A stretch of 64,000 nt of DNA. It comes from JASHUC01 sp035523875. GTDB taxonomy: Bacteria > Pseudomonadota > Gammaproteobacteria > Steroidobacterales > Steroidobacteraceae. Both the position numbers and the translations under genes were made by a program. A model generated the notes under the pieces. The model searched no databases, was not told the origin of the DNA, and was given only the letters and a program-made list of their open reading frames with translations. The stretch spans positions 1 to 64,000 of the forward strand of contig DATKPY010000038.1 of NCBI GenBank assembly GCA_035523875.1, read 5' to 3'. This document shows, piece by piece, positions 15,684 through 24,225 of the stretch (the stretch's first letter is position 1; each line of letters starts with the position of its first letter).

Positions 15684-15689
15684 TATAAT
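15684..15689 (+). promoter_or_regulatory. -10 element for the DUF1820-purL unit
   Basis: A perfect TATAAT at 15684-15689 lies 36 bp before the DUF1820 ATG at 15725, in an otherwise GC-rich 219 bp divergent intergenic region. A matching -35 is weak. A ribosome-binding sequence (caggaa) follows at about 15715. Confidence 0.5.
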
Positions 15690-15724
15690 CTCGTGGCAAA
15701 TTAGCAACGCGCCGCAGGAAACCC

Positions 15725-16072
15725 ATGGCAGCGAGTCACATTTTCAAGGTCCTCTTTGTGAACCAGGGCAAGGTTTACGAGGTTTACGCCCGCAAGGTGA
15801 GCCATGGGAACCTGTTCGGGTTCATCGAGGTGGAAGAGCTCGTCTTCGGGGAGCGCTCGACCGTGGTCCTCGATCCCTCCGAGGAGCGGATCAAGACGGA
15901 GTTCGCCGGTGTCAAGCGCACCTACCTCCCCCTGCACTCGGTGCTGCGCATCGACGAGGTGAGAAAGCAAGGCGTCAGCAAGATCATGGCATTCGAGGGA
16001 GCGAACGTCGCGCAGTTCCCGATGCCGCTCTACTCGACACCGCAGGGGGAGCCGCCGGGCGGAAAGAAGTAG
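15725..16072 (+). CDS. DUF1820 family protein
   Basis: 115 aa soluble protein. The conserved layout is clear: HIFKVLFVNQGKVYEVYARKV at the start, then GFIEVEELVFGE, a strand with VDPSEE-type turn (VLDPSEERIKTEF) and YLPLHSVLRIDEV. It matches gammaproteobacterial DUF1820 proteins in length and order of motifs. The function is unknown. The stop (16070-16072) is one base before the purL GTG, so the two are almost certainly cotranscribed. Confidence 0.85.
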   Translation: MAASHIFKVLFVNQGKVYEVYARKVSHGNLFGFIEVEELVFGERSTVVLDPSEERIKTEFAGVKRTYLPLHSVLRIDEVRKQGVSKIMAFEGANVAQFPMPLYSTPQGEPPGGKK

Positions 16073-16073
16073 T

Positions 16074-19000
16074 GTGATCCTGACGCTCGCCGGCGCTCCC
16101 GCCCTCTCCGGCTTTCGCGGCGCGAAGCTCACCGCGAAGCTCGCCGCGATCGACCCTGCGGTGAGCGCCGTGGCCGCGCACTACCTCCATTTCGCGGAGC
16201 TCGGGCGCGAGCTGACGAGCCACGAGCAAGCCATCCTTGCGAGTCTGCTCACCTACGGGCCACGTGCCGCGGCGCCGGTCGAGGCCGGCGAGGTGGGAGC
16301 GCTGATGCTCGTCGTGCCACGCGCGGGAACCGTCTCTCCGTGGTCGAGCAAGGCGACGGACATCGCTCGGGTGTGTGGGCTCGATGCCGTGCGTCGCCTG
16401 GAGCGCGGGATCGCGTACCGCATTGCCGCCGCCCGTCCGCTCGCGGCCGCGGCGCTCGAGCGGCTCGCGCCCGCGCTTTTCGATCGCATGACCGAGATGC
16501 TCCTCATGGATGCCGCCGAGGCGGCGGCGCTGTTCGAGCACGGCGCGCCGCGGCCGCTCAAGCGCATCGCGCTCTCCGGCGGGCGCGTGGCGCTCGAGGC
16601 GGCGAACGCCGAGCTCGGACTCGCCCTCTCGAGTGAGGAGATCGAATACCTGCTGGAGGGCTTCGGGCGCCTCGGTCGCGATCCGACCGACGCCGAGCTC
16701 ATGATGTTCGCGCAGGCGAACTCCGAGCACTGCCGCCACAAGATCTTCAATGCGCGCTGGATCATCGACGGCGAGGCGCAGCCGCGGTCGCTTTTCGAGA
16801 TGATCAAGCACACGCACGCCGCACACCCGGCCGGCGTGCTCTCCGCCTACCGTGACAACGCGGCGGTGCTGGCCGGTGCCCCCGGCACGCGGTACTTCCC
16901 CGACCCGCGAACCGGCTGCTACGGGGGTGCCGGCGAGCCCATCGACATCCTCATCAAGGTTGAAACGCACAATCACCCGACGGCGATCGCGCCGTTCCCG
17001 GGTGCGGCGACCGGCTCCGGGGGCGAGATTCGCGACGAGGGCGCGACCGGACGCGGCGGCAAGCCCAAGGCGGGCCTCACGGGGTTCACGGTCTCGCACC
17101 TGCGGATTCCGGGATTCGACCAGCCGTGGGAGGGAACGGGCGAGCGTCCCGAGCGCATCGCTTCCCCGCTCGAGATCATGCTGGAAGGTCCGATCGGCGC
17201 AGCCTCGTTCAACAACGAGTTCGGGCGGCCGGCGGTGTGCGGATACTTCCGGACGTTCGAGCACCGCTCCTCCGCCGAAGGGCCGGCGCGCGCGCGCGGC
17301 TACTTGAAGCCGATCATGATCGCGGGGGGTCTCGGGAGCGTGCGCCGCGCGCACATCGAGAAGGCCGACATTCCTGCCGGCGCCAAGCTTCTCGTGCTCG
17401 GGGGCCCCGCGATGCTGATCGGCCTGGGGGGCGGTGCCGCCTCCTCCATGGCGAGCGGCGCGAGCAGCGCCGATCTCGACTTCGCCTCGGTCCAGCGCGG
17501 CAACGCCGAGATCGAGCGGCGCGCGCAGGAAGTCATCGATGCGTGCGCGGCGCTCGGTGCGGCCAACCCGATCCTGCTGATTCACGACGTCGGGGCCGGG
17601 GGGCTGTCCAACGCGGTACCGGAGGCGGTCGCGCACAGCCGGCGCGGCGCGCGCATCGACCTGCGCGCGATTCCGAGCGCCGAGCCCGGGCTCTCGCCGC
17701 TCGAGCTGTGGTGCAACGAGGCGCAGGAGCGCTACGTGATCGTGGTGGCCGCTGCGGAGCTCGAGCGCCTCGCGGCACTCGCGGCGCGCGAGCGCTGTCC
17801 GCTCGCGGTCATCGGCACGATCGACGCGAGCGGCCGGCTCACGGTCGAGGACCCGCTCTTCAGGGAGGTTGCGGTCGATATGCCGCTCGAGATGCTCCTC
17901 GGCAAGCCCCCGCGCATGGTGCGCGACTGCGCGAGTCTTCCGGCGCGCGCCGAGCCCTTGGCCACGCACCGCATCGAGCCGCGCGAGGCGGCTTACCGCG
18001 TGCTGCAATTCCCGGCGGTCGCGGACAAGACTTTTCTCATCAGCATCGGCGATCGCACCGTGGGCGGGCTGGTGAGCCGCGACCAGATGGTGGGCCCCTG
18101 GCAGGTGCCCGTGAGCGATGTCGCTGTCACGCTCGCCGATTACCGCGGTCACGGCGGGGAGGCCATGGCGATGGGCGAGCGCTCGCCCGTCGCCGTGCTC
18201 GATGCGCCGGCCTCCGGGCGGCTCGCCGTTGCCGAGGCGCTCACCAACATGCTCGCCGCGGACATCGGCGCGCTCGCCGATGTGCGGCTGTCGGGAAACT
18301 GGATGGCGGCCTGCGGCGAGCCGGGCGAGGATGCCGCGCTCTACGCAACCGTGCGCGCCGTGGCGATGGAGCTCTGTCCCGCGCTCGGTATCGCGATTCC
18401 GGTGGGCAAGGACTCGCTTTCGATGACGACGCGCTGGCGGGACGAGGGCGGCGAGCACACCACGATCGCGCCCGTCTCGCTCATCGTCTCCGCGTTCGCG
18501 CCCGTTCGCGATGTGCGCCGCACCCTCACGCCGGTGGTGAGAACCGACGCGGGGCCCACGGCGCTCTGGCTCATCGACTTGGGCGGCGGGCGCAACCGCC
18601 TCGGGGGCTCGGCGCTCGCGCAGGTCTACGGGAAGCTCGGCGCGGAGCCGCCGGACCTCGACGACCCGCAACTGATGGTGCGGCTCGCCGGTGCGCTCGC
18701 TGAGCTCAAATCGCACGGTGCGATCCTCGCGTACCACGATCGCTCGGACGGCGGCCTGCTCGCGACGCTCGCCGAGATGGCCTTCGCGGGGCACTGTGGG
18801 GTCGCGATCGAGCTCGCGCACGCCGACCGCGAGGGCGTGCTCGCGGAGCTCTTCACGGAGGAGCTGGGCGTCGTCGTGCAGGTACGCTCGCGCGAGGAGC
18901 AGCTGCTGCAGAGCGTGCTCGCGCACCACGGTCTCGCCGCCCACGCCCGCAGGCTGGGCGAGCCGTGCGAAAGCTTGCGGCTGCGCGTGCGCGCCGCGGG

Positions 19001-19979
19001 CCGCACGGTGCTCGATGAGCCGTGGAGCGAGCTGCGCCGCGCATGGTCGGAGACCTCCTACCGGATGAGACGGCTGCGCGATGACCCGCAGTGCGCCGAG
19101 GAGGAGCTCGCCGCGCAGACCGCGAGCGAGGATCCGGGCTTGAGCGTCGCGCTCACCTTCGACCCGGAGGAGGACATCACCGCGCCCTACGTCGTGCGCG
19201 GCGCGCGACCGCGCGTCGCGATCCTGCGCGAGCAGGGCGTCAACAGCCAGGTGGAGACCGCGGCGATGTTCGATCACGCCGGCTTCGAGCCGGTCGATGT
19301 GCACATGACGGATCTCATCGATGCGCGCCGCTCGCTCGCGGGCTTCCAGGGCATGGTCGCCTGCGGCGGTTTCTCCTACGGGGATGTGCTCGGAGCCGGG
19401 GAGGGTTGGGCGAAGTCGATCCTCTTTCACGAGCGCACGCGCGATGAGCTCGCGGCGTTCTTCGCCCGATCGGATACCTTCTCGCTCGGTGTCTGCAACG
19501 GGTGCCAGATGTTCGCGGCCTTGAGGAGCCTGATTCCCGGCACCGAGCACTGGCCGCGCTTCGTGCGCAACCGCGTCGAGCAGTTCGAGGCGCGCTTCTC
19601 GCTGGTGGAGATCCTGCACTCCCCGTCGGTCCTGCTCGCGGGCATGGCGGGCTCGTTCCTGCCGATCGCGGTGTCCCACGGCGAGGGCCGCGCGGAATTC
19701 GCGAGCGCGGATGCGGCGGAGCGCTGCGCGCTGAGCGGACTCATCGCCTACCGCTACGTGAGCCACGACCGCAGACCGGCGGCGCACTACCCCGACAATC
19801 CCAACGGCTCGCCCTACGCGATCGCGGCGCTCGCGAACCGCGACGGACGGGTCATGATCACCATGCCGCATCCGGAGCGCTCGACGCGCTACGTGCAGAA
19901 CTCCTGGCGTCCGCAGGACGTCGGGGAATGGAGTGGATGGATGCGGATCTTCCGCAATGCGCGGCGGTTCGTCGGCTGA
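16074..19979 (+). CDS. purL: Phosphoribosylformylglycinamidine synthase
   Basis: 1301 aa, the large single-chain gammaproteobacterial PurL. It converts FGAR, glutamine and ATP to FGAM in purine synthesis. Domains in order are the PurS-like N-terminus, a first AIRS-like ATPase half with NSEHCRHKIFNA and VETHNHPTAIAPFPGAATGSGGEIRDE, a second half with SDGGLLATLAEM, and a C-terminal class I glutamine amidotransferase. The amidotransferase nucleophile is Cys1141 (GVCNGCQ), with His1266 and Glu1268 (HPERS) completing the triad. The start is GTG 16074, one base after DUF1820. It converges on flaG with 37 bp between. Confidence 0.98.
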   Translation: MILTLAGAPALSGFRGAKLTAKLAAIDPAVSAVAAHYLHFAELGRELTSHEQAILASLLTYGPRAAAPVEAGEVGALMLVVPRAGTVSPWSSKATDIARVCGLDAVRRLERGIAYRIAAARPLAAAALERLAPALFDRMTEMLLMDAAEAAALFEHGAPRPLKRIALSGGRVALEAANAELGLALSSEEIEYLLEGFGRLGRDPTDAELMMFAQANSEHCRHKIFNARWIIDGEAQPRSLFEMIKHTHAAHPAGVLSAYRDNAAVLAGAPGTRYFPDPRTGCYGGAGEPIDILIKVETHNHPTAIAPFPGAATGSGGEIRDEGATGRGGKPKAGLTGFTVSHLRIPGFDQPWEGTGERPERIASPLEIMLEGPIGAASFNNEFGRPAVCGYFRTFEHRSSAEGPARARGYLKPIMIAGGLGSVRRAHIEKADIPAGAKLLVLGGPAMLIGLGGGAASSMASGASSADLDFASVQRGNAEIERRAQEVIDACAALGAANPILLIHDVGAGGLSNAVPEAVAHSRRGARIDLRAIPSAEPGLSPLELWCNEAQERYVIVVAAAELERLAALAARERCPLAVIGTIDASGRLTVEDPLFREVAVDMPLEMLLGKPPRMVRDCASLPARAEPLATHRIEPREAAYRVLQFPAVADKTFLISIGDRTVGGLVSRDQMVGPWQVPVSDVAVTLADYRGHGGEAMAMGERSPVAVLDAPASGRLAVAEALTNMLAADIGALADVRLSGNWMAACGEPGEDAALYATVRAVAMELCPALGIAIPVGKDSLSMTTRWRDEGGEHTTIAPVSLIVSAFAPVRDVRRTLTPVVRTDAGPTALWLIDLGGGRNRLGGSALAQVYGKLGAEPPDLDDPQLMVRLAGALAELKSHGAILAYHDRSDGGLLATLAEMAFAGHCGVAIELAHADREGVLAELFTEELGVVVQVRSREEQLLQSVLAHHGLAAHARRLGEPCESLRLRVRAAGRTVLDEPWSELRRAWSETSYRMRRLRDDPQCAEEELAAQTASEDPGLSVALTFDPEEDITAPYVVRGARPRVAILREQGVNSQVETAAMFDHAGFEPVDVHMTDLIDARRSLAGFQGMVACGGFSYGDVLGAGEGWAKSILFHERTRDELAAFFARSDTFSLGVCNGCQMFAALRSLIPGTEHWPRFVRNRVEQFEARFSLVEILHSPSVLLAGMAGSFLPIAVSHGEGRAEFASADAAERCALSGLIAYRYVSHDRRPAAHYPDNPNGSPYAIAALANRDGRVMITMPHPERSTRYVQNSWRPQDVGEWSGWMRIFRNARRFVG

Positions 19980-20016
19980 GTGGCGCAGGCGCGCGCTGTG
20001 CGCGTCGCGGTGGGGT

Positions 20017-20427
20017 TCAGGCGATCAGGTCGACGAGCGCGTTGCCGCCCTTCGACCAGTCCTTCAGCATCTGCGCGAGCCGGATCAGATCGTCGCTCGG
20101 GATCTTCTGCAGCACCTGGCCCGTCGTGGTGTCGCTGATCGTCGCGATCGTGATGCCGGTCACCGGATCGACGCTCAACTGCACCTTGCGACCGGCACCG
20201 AAGAGCTGCGCGTTCAACTGATCGACCGCCTGCTGCAGGGTCGGCGGATCATTGTTGGCGGAGGCTACCGAGGCGCCAGCACGCTGGGACGCCGCGGGGG
20301 TGGGTTTGACCGCGGGGGCCGCGGCGGGCGGCACGGGCGGAGGCGCGAGCGTGCTGTCGCGGAGCAGCGTCCCGTCCGCGGCGCCCACTGCGCCGATCGA
20401 TCCGAGTGAGTCGATCTCTTCGGCCAT
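20017..20427 (-). CDS. flaG: Flagellar protein FlaG
   Basis: 136 aa. The N-terminal half is low complexity (Pro/Ala-rich, about 25-60). The C-terminal half carries the FlaG core: LQQAVDQLNAQLF, then LQFSVDxxTG-type KVQLSVDPVTGITIATISDTTTG, ending QVLQKIPSDDLIRLAQML. FlaG is thought to influence filament length. It is the last gene of the fliS-flaG unit, 29 bp downstream of fliS. Confidence 0.9.
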   Translation of the reverse strand: MAEEIDSLGSIGAVGAADGTLLRDSTLAPPPVPPAAAPAVKPTPAASQRAGASVASANNDPPTLQQAVDQLNAQLFGAGRKVQLSVDPVTGITIATISDTTTGQVLQKIPSDDLIRLAQMLKDWSKGGNALVDLIA

Positions 20428-20456
20428 GGCGAGCCTGGCGGTGCGGCCGCGCCGCC

Positions 20457-20885
20457 CTAGGCGGCTGTTGCAGCCCGCTCAGCGGAGCCGCGCACTTCCG
20501 GGCCAATCGCCGCCCATGCGCCGCGAATCTCTCCCAGCAAACCCTGGACCTCCTTGAGGCAGCCGACATCGCTCTTCGCGTTGGCGAGCATCAACCGTCG
20601 GATCATGTAGCCGTACAGGTCGGAGAGGTTCTGCGCGAGCGGCCCGCCCTTCTCGAGATTCAGGCTGCCGCGGAGCTCCGCGATCATCGTGACGCAGCTG
20701 TGCAGCAGCTTGGTCTTCTGCACCGTCTCGCCGCGCTCGAGGCAGCCGCGGGCCGCCGTCATGCGCTGCACCGCCGCGTCCATCAGCATCAGCACGAGCC
20801 CGTGGGGATCGGCATTGGCCACCCCGCCGTGCGCGGAGGCGCTCTGGTAGGCGGCGAGCCTGGTGTTGCGGGCGAATGCGTTCAC
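20457..20885 (-). CDS. fliS: Flagellin export chaperone FliS
   Basis: 142 aa four-helix protein. The FliS pattern is Y13 in AAYQSAS, followed by PHGLVLMLMDAAVQRM, and later LNLEKGGPLAQNLSDLYGYMIRRLMLANA, in which LxxLYxYM is the family signature. FliS binds the C-terminus of flagellin in the cytoplasm and prevents early polymerisation. It has its own sigma-28 promoter just upstream, placing it in the late class with flaG downstream. Confidence 0.95.
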   Translation of the reverse strand: MNAFARNTRLAAYQSASAHGGVANADPHGLVLMLMDAAVQRMTAARGCLERGETVQKTKLLHSCVTMIAELRGSLNLEKGGPLAQNLSDLYGYMIRRLMLANAKSDVGCLKEVQGLLGEIRGAWAAIGPEVRGSAERAATAA

Positions 20886-20918
20886 GGCGGGAGTCTCCGT
20901 CCGACCTGGTACACCTCT

Positions 20919-20945
20919 TTAGCGGCACCGGGAGCCGGAACTTGA
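20919..20945 (-). promoter_or_regulatory. Sigma-28 (FliA) promoter for fliS-flaG
   Basis: On the minus strand it reads TCAAGTTC, 11 bases, GCCGCTAA. This is one base off in the -10 and two off in the -35 from TAAAGTTT-N11-GCCGATAA. It ends 33 bp before the fliS start, in the 71 bp gap between fliD and fliS. Confidence 0.75.
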
Positions 20946-20956
20946 GTTCCCGCGGA

Positions 20957-22408
20957 TCAGGCGTTCGGTACGCCCTGCACGGTCGGCAGCGTCGCGAACG
21001 CCTGGGTTAAGTAAGCCGAGGTGGTCTGGAGCGAGGAGAGGAGCGTATTGAGCGCCGCATACTGCTGCGTGAGGCTCGCCGTGAGCGCGGTCATCTGCGT
21101 GGTGAGATCGTTGCTCTGCGTGGTGAGCGCGTTCTCTTGGTTCGTGAGGCTCTGACTCTCGTCGCTGATCGGCCCACCCGTGGCGAGCGCGGCCGTCATT
21201 TGCGTATTGAGCGTCGAGGCGATCCCGCCCGTGCCACTGAACAGCGCGCTCACCGCACCAAAATTCGTCGAAAGCGCGTTGCTGAGCGTCGAGCCGTTGA
21301 CGCTCAGCGTGCCATCGCTGTTCGTCGTGATGCCGATGCTGGCGAGGGAGTTGTAGGTGGACGAGCCCGTGTCGACAATGTTGTAGAGCGCCTCGCTCAC
21401 CTGGCTTTGAGTGTTCTCGAGCAGGCCGTTTCCCATCATGGGGCCCGCCGCGCCCGTCGAGGAGTCATAGCCTCCGAGCGAACTGAACGTGCCCACCAGC
21501 GTGTTGTACGCCGAAACGAACGCCTCGATGTTGCTCTCGATCGTCCCGGTGTCGCTCGCCACGGTGAGGGTGGCCGGTGAGGTGGTCGGGCTGATGAGGT
21601 TCAGCGTCACCCCGCCGAGTGCGTCGGTGACCGTATTGCTCGGGCTCGTCGCCGCGACTCCGGAGATGCTGAAGCTCGCGTCCTGCGCGGCGGACTGCTG
21701 AGTGTAGTTGGCCGTGTTGCCCGTGCCGTACGTGAGCGCGGCAAGTCCATTGCCGCCATCGGTTTCGGTGACCTGGATCGCATTGGCGGCTCCGGTGAGC
21801 GATGAGGACAGAACCAGATACGCTCCGTCCGTGCCCTGCAGCACCGATGCGTCGATGCCGGGATTTCCCGTGGCGGAGTTGATCGCGGCCGCGATGTCAT
21901 CGAGAGTGTCGTTGCCGCTTCCGATCGCCACGCTGAAGCTCGCGCCCCCGAGAGACAGCGAGAGCGTGCCAGTGCCGACGGCCGTCGAGCTGCCCCCCGC
22001 AAAAGCGCTGGAGAGCAACTGCTGGGCCGTAGCGAGCTGCGAGACGGTCACCGCGTATGTACCGGCGGTCGCATCGGAGGTTGCCGTCGCCGTGAACGCA
22101 TCCTGATTGCTGCTGCTCGCCGTCTGCGAATTGAAGGCCCCGGGCGTGTCGAGCGCACCGAGCGAGGATTGAAACGTTGCGAGCGCGCTCTGCAGCGTTC
22201 CGAGCGCGGAAATCTCAGTGGTCACTGCCGTGGTCTGACTGGCGATGACCGATTCTTGCGGTGCCTGAGCGGCGGCGACGAGCTCGGAGACGAGCTCGCT
22301 TACGTTGATGACGGAGCCGCCTGCGGCAGCCGAGCTGCCGTTGCCCGCGATGGAGACTATCGGGTCCGAACTCGTGGGGCTCGTGGACGAGACGCTGCTC
22401 GTGGACAT
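20957..22408 (-). CDS. fliD: Flagellar filament cap protein FliD (hook-associated protein 2)
   Basis: 483 aa. The N-terminus (about 30-130) has the conserved LVSELVAAAQAPQES and TAVTTEISALGTLQSALATFQSSL heptads. The middle is Thr/Ser/Gly-rich variable. The C-terminal coiled region has NTQMTAALATGGPISDES and ends with LTASLTQQYAALNTLLSSLQ-TTSAYLTQAF, the family's terminal helix. FliD caps the growing filament. ATG 22408 has GGAGT six bases upstream; the preceding in-frame residues are not FliD-like and fall in the fliC terminator. No strong sigma-28 or sigma-54 site was found upstream. Confidence 0.95.
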   Translation of the reverse strand: MSTSSVSSTSPTSSDPIVSIAGNGSSAAAGGSVINVSELVSELVAAAQAPQESVIASQTTAVTTEISALGTLQSALATFQSSLGALDTPGAFNSQTASSSNQDAFTATATSDATAGTYAVTVSQLATAQQLLSSAFAGGSSTAVGTGTLSLSLGGASFSVAIGSGNDTLDDIAAAINSATGNPGIDASVLQGTDGAYLVLSSSLTGAANAIQVTETDGGNGLAALTYGTGNTANYTQQSAAQDASFSISGVAATSPSNTVTDALGGVTLNLISPTTSPATLTVASDTGTIESNIEAFVSAYNTLVGTFSSLGGYDSSTGAAGPMMGNGLLENTQSQVSEALYNIVDTGSSTYNSLASIGITTNSDGTLSVNGSTLSNALSTNFGAVSALFSGTGGIASTLNTQMTAALATGGPISDESQSLTNQENALTTQSNDLTTQMTALTASLTQQYAALNTLLSSLQTTSAYLTQAFATLPTVQGVPNA

Positions 22409-22460
22409 CGTCGGACTCCTTAAGCTACTTGCGCCCCGCGCCACAGCGCGTGCTTGCAGA

Positions 22461-22500
22461 AAAGGCGCGAGGGCGGGCACCTTGCGGCGCCCGCCCTCGC
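22461..22500 (-). terminator. Rho-independent terminator of fliC
   Basis: On the minus strand a perfect 12-bp stem (22489-22500 pairing with 22467-22478) encloses a 10-base loop and is followed by GCCTTTTCT. It lies 38 bp after the fliC stop and separates fliC from fliD. A strong terminator after flagellin fits its high expression. Confidence 0.85.
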
Positions 22501-22537
22501 CCGTCACGTTTCCTTCGCGACGTTCTCTTCATCACCC

Positions 22538-24025
22538 TTACGGCAGCTTCTGGAGCAGCGTCAACACGTTCTGCGGAATCATGTTGGCCTGCGCCACCAT
22601 CGCCGTACCCGCCTGCTGCAGGATCTGGGCCTGCGACAGCTGGGAGGTCGCCGATGCGTAGTCCGTGTCCTGAATGTTGCTACGGGCGCTCGTGAGATTC
22701 GTGATGTCGGTCGCGAGACCCGTCGCGGCAGCCTGGAAGCGGTTCTGATAAGCGCCGAGCTGGGCGCCGAGAGTCGCAACCTCCTGCAGAGCAGCGGTGA
22801 TCGTGCTGAGCGCGGTGTTGGAGTTGCTCACCGTCGAAACGTTGAGGTTCGCGACCGTCGTGCTGATCGCATCGACCGTCTCAGCCGTGAGGCCGGCGTG
22901 CGCCGGATCGGTGCCACCGATCGTGAAGGCAGACGAGCCCGACAGGTTGATGGTCCCCGTCAGGTTGCCACCAGTCGCGGTCAGTCCCGTGCCCACAACC
23001 CCCATCGCGGCCAACGTCAGAGCCGCTGTCGCGGGGGGGCCGGCGGCGGTGACGCTGGTGCTGACGAGATTTCCGATGTCGATGTTGCGTCCGTCAGTCG
23101 TCGTGAGCACGAGCTCGTTGCTCGCGTTGACCGATGCAGACACGCCGGAGGTGGCGCTCACATCGTTGATCGCGGCGGCCATGTTCGCCGCGTCGTCCGC
23201 GGCGCCGTTGCCGAGAGTCCCGGTGGAGATGCTGACCGTGGCCCCGTTGATCGTGAACGAGCCGGCCATCGTGTTGGCGTTGGCGGCCTCGCTCGGGGCA
23301 GCGTTCGCGGTGAAGGTGTTGCTGGCGGTCGCCGTGACTCCGGAGTCGGCGGAGTTGATCGCAGCCGCAACCGCGTAGGCGCTGCCTGCATCCTGGCCGC
23401 CCTGCGAGCCGGCAGTGGAGGCACCAACGCTGTAGTTCTGCGAGCCAACCGTGAACACGAGGTCGCCGGCCGAAAGCGCCGTGCCGCTCACGTTGCCCGT
23501 CGCCGTGTAGGCTCCGAGCGCGTTGGTGTGCATGTTCGCGATCTGGCTGATCCCGATGCTCTGGCCCTCGTTTGCACCGATCTGGAAGGTGGCGCCCTGG
23601 AACGAGCCGTCGAGCAGGTTCACGCCGTTGAACTGCGTGTTGGAGGCGACGCTGTCGATGTCCTGCAGCAGCTGCTGGAACTGCGTGTTGAGGTCCGACC
23701 GGTCGGTGCCGCTGTTGGTGGCGTTCAAGGACTCGACCGCGAGGCTGCGCATGCTCTGCAGGTCGTTCGTGACCTCCTGGAGCGCGCCCGAGGCGGTCTG
23801 CACGAGCGACACGCCGTCGTTGGCGTTCTGCTCGGCCTGGTTCATGCCGTTGATCTGCGAGGTCATGCCTTGCACGATCGCGTAGCCCGCCGCGTCATCG
23901 GCGGCGGTGTTGATGCGCAAACCCGTCGAGAGCTGCTCGAGCGCGGTCGAGAGCGTGCCGCTCGACGACGTGAGGGCGTTCTGCGCCATCAACGAGCTGA
24001 TGTTGGTGTTAAGGACTAGTGACAT
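22538..24025 (-). CDS. fliC: Flagellin
   Basis: 495 aa. The conserved N-terminal D0/D1 (about 1-170) reads SLVLNTNISSLMAQNAL, STGLRINTAADDAAGYAI and ANDGVSLVQTASGAL. The C-terminal D1/D0 (about 400-495) has LGAYQNRFQAA, DTDYA and ends VLTLLQKLP. The central 170-400 region is Ala/Gly/Thr-rich, variable surface domain with repeated 'AAAINSADSGV'-type motifs. It polymerises into the filament after type III export. Only one flagellin gene is present in the window. It is a single-gene unit between a sigma-28 promoter and a strong terminator. Confidence 0.98.
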   Translation of the reverse strand: MSLVLNTNISSLMAQNALTSSSGTLSTALEQLSTGLRINTAADDAAGYAIVQGMTSQINGMNQAEQNANDGVSLVQTASGALQEVTNDLQSMRSLAVESLNATNSGTDRSDLNTQFQQLLQDIDSVASNTQFNGVNLLDGSFQGATFQIGANEGQSIGISQIANMHTNALGAYTATGNVSGTALSAGDLVFTVGSQNYSVGASTAGSQGGQDAGSAYAVAAAINSADSGVTATASNTFTANAAPSEAANANTMAGSFTINGATVSISTGTLGNGAADDAANMAAAINDVSATSGVSASVNASNELVLTTTDGRNIDIGNLVSTSVTAAGPPATAALTLAAMGVVGTGLTATGGNLTGTINLSGSSAFTIGGTDPAHAGLTAETVDAISTTVANLNVSTVSNSNTALSTITAALQEVATLGAQLGAYQNRFQAAATGLATDITNLTSARSNIQDTDYASATSQLSQAQILQQAGTAMVAQANMIPQNVLTLLQKLP

Positions 24026-24119
24026 TGCCTGTGACTCCTGAGGTTTCGTTCAGGCGCCGGACACCAGTCCGTCGCTCTGTTGCCCGCTTGCGGCCGAGGC
24101 CGCCAGCTGTTCAGGAGCT

Positions 24120-24146
24120 GTATCGGTGCGCGCCCCGGGAACTTGA
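24120..24146 (-). promoter_or_regulatory. Sigma-28 (FliA) promoter for fliC
   Basis: On the minus strand it reads TCAAGTTC, 11 bases, ACCGATAC, a close match to the FliA consensus. It sits 94 bp upstream of the fliC start in the 200 bp flgL-fliC gap, leaving an untranslated leader of roughly 85 bases. Confidence 0.75.
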
Positions 24147-24225
24147 GCCGCAGGGGAATCGCAAACGGGAACTGCGTCACGAATCGCATGAGTGCCAGGT
24201 CGCAATTGTCTCGGTCGGGGAACCT

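Noticed and set aside
15984..19871. Very long open frame (about 1,295 codons) antisense to purL
   Set aside because: GC-rich third-position bias keeps antisense frames open. The translation is Arg/Glu/Ala-rich with no domain, and purL on the other strand is certain.
22409..22460. Sigma-54-like or sigma-28-like site upstream of fliD
   Set aside because: A GC-N10-CC spacing exists on the plus strand but the flanking bases do not match TGGCAC/TTGC, and no GCCGATA-type -10 is present.
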